DNA from: DASRDS01 sp035569435
Lineage (GTDB): Bacteria; Gemmatimonadota; Gemmatimonadetes; Gemmatimonadales; Gemmatimonadaceae
Reading direction: 5' to 3'
DNA length: 13,336 nucleotides
Assembly: GCA_035569435.1 (NCBI GenBank)
Contig: DATMNB010000074.1
Coordinates: 1-13,336 of the forward strand
This document shows positions 7,029 through 13,336 of this stretch, in pieces; the first letter of the stretch is position 1; each line of letters begins with the position of its first letter. The translations under genes and the position numbers were made by a program. The notes beneath the pieces were generated by a model. The model was given only the letters and a program-made list of their open reading frames with translations. It ran no database searches and had not been told where the DNA came from.

Positions 7029-7055
7029 TATACACATTGCTCTGGGCCCCGTCAA
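7027..7055 (-). promoter_or_regulatory. Sigma70-type promoter of the arsR-SRPBCC operon
   Basis: Minus-strand TTGACG (7055-7050) and TATATA (7032-7027) are separated by exactly 17 bp. The predicted start near 7020 gives a leader of about 28 nt. It is the best -35/-10 pair in the window and lies in an AT-rich island. Confidence 0.75.
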
Positions 7056-7079
7056 GGGCCATCGAAAGGCCACGCCCGC

Positions 7080-7085
7080 TACCTT
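7080..7085 (+). promoter_or_regulatory. Candidate -10 element for a leaderless transcript (lipoprotein gene)
   Basis: TACCTT fits the TANNNT pattern and is followed by exactly seven bases and then ATG 7093. This would place the transcription start at the start codon. No Shine-Dalgarno is present and no good -35 is visible. Confidence 0.45.
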
Positions 7086-7092
7086 TTTGATC

Positions 7093-7548
7093 ATGCGATT
7101 ACGCGCAACAATGACTGCTTTCAGCGTCGCCCTCGCGGCCGTCCTGGCCGCCTGCGGCAGCAGCGACACCGGCAACATGAACCCGACCGGCACCGGCCTC
7201 ACCGGCACATGGTCCTATTCCGCGTCCGCCGTCTCCGGCGACACGGTCAGTTGCTCCGTGGCCGGAGCCACGCTCGCCCTGACGCAGACCGGATCCACCT
7301 TCACGGGTACCTACTCGGGCGCCCAGCTCAGTTGCACGGTCAACGGCAAGAACTACGCGTTCACCAAGTCGGGCAACGTCACCAACGGCACCATCAACGG
7401 CCAGGACGTGTCGTTCAACTTTGACAGCGCGACGATCACCAACACCGGTACCGTCAATTCCGGCTTTACGTCCATGTCCGGCATGGCCACCGCCACCCAA
7501 CTGGGTGTGACAGTCACCGGCCCCTGGATGGCCAACAAAACCAACTGA
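7093..7548 (+). CDS. Small beta-rich lipoprotein of unknown function
   Basis: Not recognised as a named family. The product is 151 aa with a lipoprotein signal: basic MRLR, hydrophobic stretch, then lipobox LAAC with acylated Cys21. After a Ser/Gly/Thr/Asn linker (22-36) the rest is short alternating strands rich in Thr, Ser, Gly and Asn, with GTWSYS near 38-43 and STFTGTYSG at 68-76. Cys54 and Cys81 could form a disulfide. GTW followed by FTGTY is a layout seen in small up-and-down barrels such as lipocalin-like and avidin-like folds; this is only a resemblance. The start ATG 7093 fits both the signal and the TACCTT-7 nt-ATG arrangement; ATG 7111 is an alternative. It stands back to back with the arsR promoter and 18 bp before the GNAT gene. 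Location at a membrane surface is inferred. Confidence 0.8.
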   Translation: MRLRATMTAFSVALAAVLAACGSSDTGNMNPTGTGLTGTWSYSASAVSGDTVSCSVAGATLALTQTGSTFTGTYSGAQLSCTVNGKNYAFTKSGNVTNGTINGQDVSFNFDSATITNTGTVNSGFTSMSGMATATQLGVTVTGPWMANKTN

Positions 7549-7566
7549 TCGACCCATGAACCCGCT

Positions 7567-8001
7567 GTGACCCTCATGATTCGGCCGGCGCTGCCGAGCG
7601 ACGCCGATCAAGTCGCCACACTGTTCGCCCAGTTCGACCACCCGACCGACGCCGCGTCCCTGCCCGACCGACTGGCGCGGTTCACCGCCGATCGCGGTCG
7701 CACCGCGATGGTCGCCACGATCGGCACCGCCGTTGTGGGCGTCGCCACGGCCCATGTCTACGTGACCCTGCACAACGATGCGCCCGCTGTGATGCTCACA
7801 GCCCTCGTGGTGCGCGACACCGATCGGGGCCGCGGCGCCGGCCGCCGTCTGGTCGACGCGATCAGCGACTGGGCGCGCCAACAGGGTGCGGCGCGCCTCG
7901 TCGTCACGACCGCCCTCCGCCGCGCCGGCGCGCACGCCTTCTACGAGCGCCTAGGCTTCGAACAGACAGGCCGCCGTTACCAGAGACTGACCATCATATA
8001 G
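7567..8001 (+). CDS. GNAT-family N-acetyltransferase
   Basis: Acetyl-CoA-dependent N-acetyltransferase, 144 aa, standard single-domain length. It begins with the typical MIRPALPSDADQV strand-helix. The core strand ALVVRDTD leads to the pyrophosphate-binding loop RGRGAGRRL at about 87-95, and the C-terminal signature AHAFYERLGFEQTGRRYQR is intact. GTG 7567 or ATG 7576 may be the start; neither has a clear ribosome binding site. The gene follows the lipoprotein by 18 bp and may be cotranscribed with it. The acceptor is unknown: amine, amino acid, antibiotic and protein substrates are all possible for this superfamily. Confidence 0.9.
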   Translation: MTLMIRPALPSDADQVATLFAQFDHPTDAASLPDRLARFTADRGRTAMVATIGTAVVGVATAHVYVTLHNDAPAVMLTALVVRDTDRGRGAGRRLVDAISDWARQQGAARLVVTTALRRAGAHAFYERLGFEQTGRRYQRLTII

Positions 8002-8025
8002 TAGCGGCGTCAACCATAGCGGAAC

Positions 8026-8055
8026 TATATTCTGCCAAACAGTCTTCGGGCAGAA
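8026..8055 (+). promoter_or_regulatory. Candidate -10 and inverted repeat upstream of the AsnC/Lrp operon
   Basis: TATATT at 8026-8031 is a good -10 without a convincing -35. It is overlapped by an inverted repeat with 7-bp arms TTCTGCC (8030-8036) and GGCAGAA (8049-8055), arm centres 19 bp apart or about two helical turns. Lrp-type regulators often bind symmetric sites near their own promoters, so autoregulation is plausible. The same sequence could form a short hairpin in the leader. Confidence 0.45.
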
Positions 8056-8057
8056 CA

Positions 8058-8525
8058 ATGGACGCCATTGATCGCAAAATCCTGAATATCCTTCAGTCCG
8101 ACGCCAGGACCTCCAACGCCGAGCTGGCGCGGCAAGTCGGTCTGGCCCCCTCCGCCGTCCTTGAGCGCGTCCGCAAGCTCGAGGAACGACAGATCATCCG
8201 CGGCTATCAAGCGCGGATCGATCCCCATGCCTTGGAGTTGGGCCTCCTGGCCTTCGTCTACGTCCGCACGGATGAACGCCTCGGTTCGCCCATCGCCGAG
8301 CGGCTCCTCAGCGAGATTCCAGAAGTCCAGGAAATCCACCACATCGCCGGCGAGGACTGCTTCCTCGTCAAGGTCCGCGTCGCCAACACCGACGCCCTGC
8401 AGTCGCTGCTCCGCGAAGGGTTCGGAGCGATCCCCACCGTGCGATCGACCCGCACGACGATCGTCCTCGCCACGGTCAAAGAAACCGCCACCATGCCGGT
8501 GGCATCCATGCCGGTGACACCATGA
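8058..8525 (+). CDS. AsnC/Lrp-family transcriptional regulator
   Basis: Feast/famine-type DNA-binding regulator, 155 aa. Residues 1-55 carry the AsnC helix-turn-helix: MDAIDRKILNILQSDARTSN, then LARQVGLAPSAVLERVRKLE and IIRGYQARIDP. Residues about 65-140 form the RAM ligand-binding/oligomerisation domain, including VQEIHHIAGEDCFLVKVRV. Family members respond to amino acids or related small molecules. The start ATG 8058 matches the family N-terminus. Its TGA overlaps the start of the following EamA transporter by 4 nt (ATGA), so it probably controls that exporter and perhaps itself through the inverted repeat just upstream. The effector is not deducible. Confidence 0.94.
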   Translation: MDAIDRKILNILQSDARTSNAELARQVGLAPSAVLERVRKLEERQIIRGYQARIDPHALELGLLAFVYVRTDERLGSPIAERLLSEIPEVQEIHHIAGEDCFLVKVRVANTDALQSLLREGFGAIPTVRSTRTTIVLATVKETATMPVASMPVTP

Positions 8526-9451
8526 TGCGCCGTCGTTTCGCCGTCCCCCTCGCGTTCGGATTGGTCTACGTCCTCTGGGGATCGACCTACCTGGCGATCC
8601 GCTACGCGATCCAGACCATCCCGCCGTTCTTCATGGCGGGTACACGATTCTTTGTCGCCGGCGCGATCCTCTACGTGTGGAGTCGCGCGCGCGGCGCGCC
8701 TAAGCCCACCACGACACAGTGGCGCAACTCGGCCATCGCCGGCACACTGCTCCTCATGTTTGGCAACGGATTCGTCACCTGGGCCGAGCAACGCGTGCCG
8801 TCGGGGATCACTGCCGTGCTCGTCGCCACCGTGCCGCTCTGGATGGTCGTCCTCGGCTGGCTGACCAGCGCCGACGGCGCCAGCGCTCGCCCCACGCCTC
8901 GCGCCTGGGTCGGCGTCGCCCTCGGCCTCATCGGTGTCGCCGTCTTGGTGCGTCCGACTGCTGATAACACCGTCGACCTGGGTGGCGCCGTCGCGCTTCT
9001 CATCGCATCTATCTGTTGGTCCTATGGCTCGCTGTTCGGCCGCCGCGCCGATCTGCCCAAGTCCCCCTTACTCACGACCGGCATGGAGATGCTCACGGGC
9101 GGCACGGTTCTCTTTGCCGCTGGACTGCTCACCGGCGAGTCAGCCCACTTCGCCCCGTCAGCGGTCTCGCCCGCGTCGCTCCTCGCCCTCCTGTATCTGA
9201 TCACGCTCGGATCGATCGTCGGCTACTCGGCGTACACCTACCTCGTCACCGCCGTGACCCCGGCCAAACTCGGCACCTACGCCTATGTCAATCCCGTGAT
9301 CGCCGTCATCCTCGGCGCCACCATCGCCGGCGAGCCCATCGGCCCAATGACGGTCGTCGCCATCGCCATAATCATCGGCGCGGTCCTCCTCTTGTCCCTC
9401 AAGCCCCGCCCCACACCGACCGTCGCGCGCTCGCTGGCCGCCGACTCATGA
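8522..9451 (+). CDS. EamA-family (DMT superfamily) exporter
   Basis: Inner-membrane exporter of the drug/metabolite transporter superfamily, 309 aa with about ten hydrophobic helices in two EamA repeats. The first repeat opens with LVYVLWGSTYLAIRYAI at 14-30, and PSGITAVLVATVPLWMVVLG at 93-112 is the conserved loop and helix 4. The second repeat begins near 154, with TPAKLGTYAYVNPVIAVILG at 246-265. It resembles the YedA type. Substrates of such carriers include amino acids and other small metabolites, which agrees with the overlapping AsnC/Lrp gene upstream. Starts ATG 8522 and 8525 are both possible; 8522 gives the ATGA overlap. The next gene overlaps its stop by 4 nt. Confidence 0.94.
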   Translation: MMRRRFAVPLAFGLVYVLWGSTYLAIRYAIQTIPPFFMAGTRFFVAGAILYVWSRARGAPKPTTTQWRNSAIAGTLLLMFGNGFVTWAEQRVPSGITAVLVATVPLWMVVLGWLTSADGASARPTPRAWVGVALGLIGVAVLVRPTADNTVDLGGAVALLIASICWSYGSLFGRRADLPKSPLLTTGMEMLTGGTVLFAAGLLTGESAHFAPSAVSPASLLALLYLITLGSIVGYSAYTYLVTAVTPAKLGTYAYVNPVIAVILGATIAGEPIGPMTVVAIAIIIGAVLLLSLKPRPTPTVARSLAADS

Positions 9452-9693
9452 CCGCACTCCTCCTCGACGGCGCCGGCTGGATCGGCGCCGTCCTCGTCAT
9501 CATCGCCTACGCCCTCATCTCCTTCCACCGCCTGAGCGCCACGAGCGTCCTGTATCAGGGACTCAACATCGTCGGCAGCATTCTGCTGATCATCAACACC
9601 GCCTGGCACGCCGCCTGGCCCTCGGCCGCCGTGAACGTCGTCTGGGCAGCCATCGGCCTCGCCGCCGTCACCCGCCGTTCAGCCACGCCCTAG
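9448..9693 (+). CDS. CBU_0592-like small membrane protein
   Basis: 81-aa integral membrane protein with three predicted helices, about 9-26, 36-53 and 56-74. The pattern GWIGAVLVIIAYALISFHRL, YQGLNIVGSILLIIN, then AWPSAAVNVVWAAIGL is what I recall for the CBU_0592-like domain family, whose function is unknown. The start ATG 9448 overlaps the exporter stop (ATGA), and its TAG shares a base with the GTG of the next gene. This three-gene coupling is the best evidence that it is real and expressed at levels linked to the exporter. The same frame stays open far upstream within the exporter gene, so a gene caller may over-extend it. A partner or accessory role for the exporter is inference only. 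Confidence 0.88.
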   Translation: MTALLLDGAGWIGAVLVIIAYALISFHRLSATSVLYQGLNIVGSILLIINTAWHAAWPSAAVNVVWAAIGLAAVTRRSATP

Positions 9694-10955
9694 TGCGGAC
9701 TCACCTCCGCGCCGTACTCGCCCTCTGTGCTCTCGCGAGCCATCCCGCCGCCGCGCAAACCGCCGACGACGCCATGGCCGCCTATCGGGCGAAAGACTAC
9801 GCCCGATTCCTGACCCTGGAGAAGCACGCCCTCGCCCGCGACCCGGCCAACGCCCGCATCCTATATGACGTGGCCCGCGGCGAAGCACTCCAAGGCCACG
9901 CCGCCGCGGCCATTCGCGACCTCGACATCCTCCTGTCCCGAAAACTCGACCTGGGCGCCGAAACAGACAGCGACTTCTCGGGCATCCACGCCACGCCGGA
10001 GTGGGCCGGCTACCTCACGCGTCTCACCGCACTCCGTACCCCACTCGTCCACAGCACCGTCGCCTTCACTCTCCCGGACTCCACCCTCATCGCGACCGGC
10101 CTCGCGGTCGACACGAAAACCGGCGACACATTCATCGCGAGCGTACGCGAGCGCAAGATTCTGCGTCGCACAAAAGACGGTGTCGTCTCGGACTTCATTC
10201 ACCCGGCCCAAGACGGCTTCTTCGCTGGAGCCTCGCTCGCCATCGACGCTACTCGGAGGATTCTCTACGCCACCACCGCCGGCGTCCCCTTCATGCTCGA
10301 CTACGCCAAGGACGACGACGGTCGGTCCGGCATCTTCGCCTTCGACCTCCGATCCGGCGCGCTCGTGCGAAAGGCGCTCCTCCCCACCGATGGCCAAAAG
10401 CATTTCCTGAACGCACTGGTCATCGACCAGGACGGCACCGTCTACATCTCCGACTCTCGCGTCTCGGGGATCTACCGACTCCGCCCCGACGCCACCACAC
10501 TGGAGCCCTTCGCCCCCGGAGCGGCGTTCCAGTCGACCCAGGGTCTCGCCTTCTCCGACGACCACCGCACGCTCTACGTGATCGATTGGACCGACGGTCT
10601 CTGGGCACTCGACCGCGCCACCAACGTCCGGCGCAAGCTCGACGGCCCGCCCGGCGTGTGGCTCGGAGGTCTCGACGGTCTCTCGCCAGTCGCCGATGGG
10701 TTCATCGTCGTGCAAATCGGTGTCGCACCGGCCCGCGTCCTCCGCCTGCACCTCGATCCGGCCCGTCGACGGATCACGGCCGTGAATGTGCTGGAGATGA
10801 GCCACCCCGACTACGACGGCCCGATCCAGGGCGTCGTGGCCGGCAGTGCCTTTCTGTATGTCGCCAACAGCCAGCTCGATCTCGGCAATGTCGAGACCGG
10901 CGCGTTCGCCGCCGACCGCGCGCGCCCCACGGTGGTGCTGCGACTGCCGCTCTAA
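9693..10955 (+). CDS. Exported SMP-30/gluconolactonase-like beta-propeller protein with helical N-terminus
   Basis: 420 aa. Residues 1-22 are a Sec signal ending AAAQ. Residues about 23-95 are helical and TPR-like (AMAAYRAKDYARFLTLEKHA, then ARILYDVARGEALQGHAAAA). Residues about 110-420 carry repeated propeller blades: ATGLAVDTKTGDTFIASV, FFAGASLAIDATRRILYATT, LNALVIDQDGTVYISDS, GLAFSDDHRTLYVIDW, and IQGVVAGSAFLYVANSQ. This layout matches SMP-30/NHL-type six-bladed proteins. Some are lactonases, but no metal-site set can be confirmed here. The start is GTG 9693, sharing its G with the TAG of the preceding gene and with no Shine-Dalgarno, so translation is probably coupled. It ends the AsnC-led operon; the next gene is 22 bp away with its own -10-like element. 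Periplasmic binding or hydrolysis of a small molecule is possible but unproven. Confidence 0.87.
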   Translation: MRTHLRAVLALCALASHPAAAQTADDAMAAYRAKDYARFLTLEKHALARDPANARILYDVARGEALQGHAAAAIRDLDILLSRKLDLGAETDSDFSGIHATPEWAGYLTRLTALRTPLVHSTVAFTLPDSTLIATGLAVDTKTGDTFIASVRERKILRRTKDGVVSDFIHPAQDGFFAGASLAIDATRRILYATTAGVPFMLDYAKDDDGRSGIFAFDLRSGALVRKALLPTDGQKHFLNALVIDQDGTVYISDSRVSGIYRLRPDATTLEPFAPGAAFQSTQGLAFSDDHRTLYVIDWTDGLWALDRATNVRRKLDGPPGVWLGGLDGLSPVADGFIVVQIGVAPARVLRLHLDPARRRITAVNVLEMSHPDYDGPIQGVVAGSAFLYVANSQLDLGNVETGAFAADRARPTVVLRLPL

Positions 10956-10964
10956 CCCGCCGTC

Positions 10965-10970
10965 TATACT
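10965..10970 (+). promoter_or_regulatory. Candidate -10 element for a leaderless transcript (flavin oxidoreductase gene)
   Basis: TATACT, five of six bases of the -10 consensus, is followed by exactly seven bases and ATG 10978. Transcription would begin at or next to the start codon. There is no Shine-Dalgarno and the -35 region is poor. Confidence 0.5.
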
Positions 10971-10977
10971 TCGTGTG

Positions 10978-12048
<1,071 letters not shown>

Positions 12049-12825
12049 GCGATCCCGTTGGCGACATCGATGGTGTCGCCAGCCGCGATCTCGGACGTCA
12101 ACGGCGTGAGATCCACCCACGCGATGACCTTGCCCGTCGCGGGATCGATGCGCGCGATGTTGGAGCTCTGCCAGAGGTTCGCCCACAGCTCGCCGTGAAT
12201 CCGCTCCAACTCGTTCAAGCGCGGCACCGACATGCCATCGGCCGTGACCGCGAGCGTGCGCTGCACCTTGAACGTGGCCGGGTCGAAAAACCGTAACACG
12301 CTCGTGCCGTCACTCATGATGAGCGAGTGTTCGTCGTGCGTGAGCCCCCAACCTTCGCCCGTGTACGTGAACCGCCCCCGCGGCGCAAACGTCCGCGCAT
12401 CGTACCTGAACCCGATCCCGTCCTTCCACGTGAGCTCGTACAGCGTGCCATGAAACACCGTCACGCCTTCCCCAAAATGTGGGGCCGGCAGCTCCACGTA
12501 CTTGAGCATCGCGCCGGTCGCCAGCTCGGTGCGTCGCACCCCTGACTGTCCGACGATCCCCGTGCCCTCGTACAGCGCGCCGTCATGCCACTCGAACCCC
12601 TCCGTAAACGCTGTCGCGTCATGCGGGTACGTGTGGACGATCTGCGCGAGAAAGGTCGGTGTGCCTGTTGGAACGGCCGGGCGGGCTGTGTCCGCGGCGG
12701 CAGCCACTGGCGCCTGCTTGTCGCCACCACCACAGGCCATCACAAAAGTTGTGACCACTACAAGGCCGCGCGCGAGCGTTCTATGTGTGAACATTTGCAG
12801 GTCGTAGTTGCAGGGCATATCTGAC

Positions 12826-12831
12826 AGGCTA
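12826..12831 (-). promoter_or_regulatory. Candidate -10 element for a leaderless transcript (cyclotransferase gene)
   Basis: On the minus strand TAGCCT fits TANNNT and lies exactly seven bases before ATG 12818. It is the weakest hexamer of the three such cases, with no convincing -35. Confidence 0.35.
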
Positions 12832-12882
12832 AGATTTGAAAGCTACGGTTGGACGCTCTCCTACCCCACACCAGAAGGCGTG

Positions 12883-13336
12883 ATGCGTAGACTGTTCTTC
12901 CCCTTGATGTACCTCGGGCTCGCCACGACGGTGTGGGCCCAGGATCCCGGCGCGGCCGTGCCGGGCACCGTGGGCAAGTCCGGCGGCACGAAATCGGTGC
13001 ACGTGGTCAGTCACGTCGTCACGCACCCGGGCGGGTGGAAGGCGGCGGACATCGAGATCGAGCAGGACCCCGGCCGCCCCTACGTGTACGTCTGCGGCTT
13101 CGTGAATTTCGACACCCAAATCTACGACATCAGTAATACCGCGGCCCCCAAGAAAATCTTCGACTGGACGATCGAGCACCCCGAGCTCCACCGGGGGATC
13201 GGCGCCATGGACGGCAAATACTTCAAGATCGGCTCGCGCTACTACTACGCCCAATCCTTCCAATTCATGCAGGGCAGCCCCGACGCCGACCTCGGTGCCG
13301 TGGTGTTTGACGTGACCGGCCTCCCCGACTCGTCCA
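12883..13336 (+). CDS. Secreted LVIVD-repeat beta-propeller protein (3' end outside window)
   Basis: 151 residues are visible before the window ends. Residues 1-20 are a Sec signal (MRRLFFPLMYLGLATTVWAQ). The mature part has repeated blades of the LVIVD type: YVYVCGFVNFDTQIYDISNT followed by AAPKKIF, and a second GAVVFDVTGL near the edge. ATG 12883 has AGAAGG at 12873-12878, four bases upstream. This Shine-Dalgarno contrasts with the leaderless-looking gene on the other side. It was too late in the window to be seen as a closed frame, but the reading is uninterrupted. LVIVD proteins are extracytoplasmic and mostly of unknown function; the family is called from the repeat pattern only. The gene shares its upstream 64 bp with the cyclotransferase. 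Confidence 0.82.
   Translation, partial: MRRLFFPLMYLGLATTVWAQDPGAAVPGTVGKSGGTKSVHVVSHVVTHPGGWKAADIEIEQDPGRPYVYVCGFVNFDTQIYDISNTAAPKKIFDWTIEHPELHRGIGAMDGKYFKIGSRYYYAQSFQFMQGSPDADLGAVVFDVTGLPDSS

Noticed and set aside
9016..9447. Upstream extension of the 81-aa membrane protein frame through the exporter gene
   Set aside because: The extension is Arg/His/Pro-rich out-of-frame reading of the EamA gene. ATG 9448 in the ATGA overlap gives a product that matches a known small membrane family length.
10846..10977. Longer N-terminus for the flavin oxidoreductase, starting inside the propeller gene
   Set aside because: The frame is open upstream, but those residues are Ser/Pro/Arg-rich shadow sequence of the propeller gene. 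Family similarity starts at about residue 7 after ATG 10978.

Overview
The window is a GC-rich, densely packed bacterial chromosome segment with twelve complete genes and a partial gene at each edge. Third codon positions are mostly G or C, GTG starts occur, and several proteins carry Sec or lipoprotein signals. The mix is a fused di-heme peroxidase, a lipoprotein glutamine cyclase, an LVIVD propeller, and genes that look leaderless. It resembles a Gram-negative environmental phylum such as Gemmatimonadota, but that placement is inference from gene style and not from a marker gene. I found no rRNA, tRNA, CRISPR array, transposase, phage gene or origin. The content is mainly metabolic and envelope related.

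Layout. 1-968 holds the end of a coniferyl/fatty-aldehyde-type aldehyde dehydrogenase, followed by an L-lactate dehydrogenase (1047-2057). Next come an exported di-heme cytochrome c peroxidase/MauG-family protein with an imelysin-like N-terminal region (2104-3972) and an exported PLC/AcpA-type phosphoesterase (4187-6112) that ends in a textbook intrinsic terminator. All four are on the + strand.

On the - strand an ArsR regulator and an SRPBCC/AHSA1 protein form a translationally coupled pair (6992 to 6166). They sit behind a clear sigma70-type promoter whose start region is filled with alternating TAACC/GGTTA half-sites, which fits autorepression. Facing away from it are a small beta-rich lipoprotein (7093-7548) and a GNAT acetyltransferase (7567-8001).

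From 8058 to 10955 four + strand genes overlap end to start by 4, 4 and 1 nt: an AsnC/Lrp regulator, an EamA/DMT exporter, an 81-aa CBU_0592-like membrane protein, and an exported protein with a helical N-terminus and an SMP-30-like propeller. They look like one operon, perhaps for regulated export of an amino-acid-like compound. A luciferase-like flavin oxidoreductase (10978-12048) follows. Its 3' end overlaps by 85 bp the convergent - strand gene for a lipoprotein glutaminyl-peptide cyclotransferase (12818 to 11964). A divergent, window-truncated LVIVD-repeat secreted protein begins at 12883.

No clearly new multi-gene system could be demonstrated. The observations most worth following up are a recurrent TANNNT-7 nt-ATG arrangement before three genes (predicted leaderless transcripts), the ArsR operator array, the AsnC-exporter-small membrane protein-propeller operon, the overprinted oxidoreductase tail, the imelysin-like/peroxidase fusion, and an altered catalytic loop in the lactate dehydrogenase.
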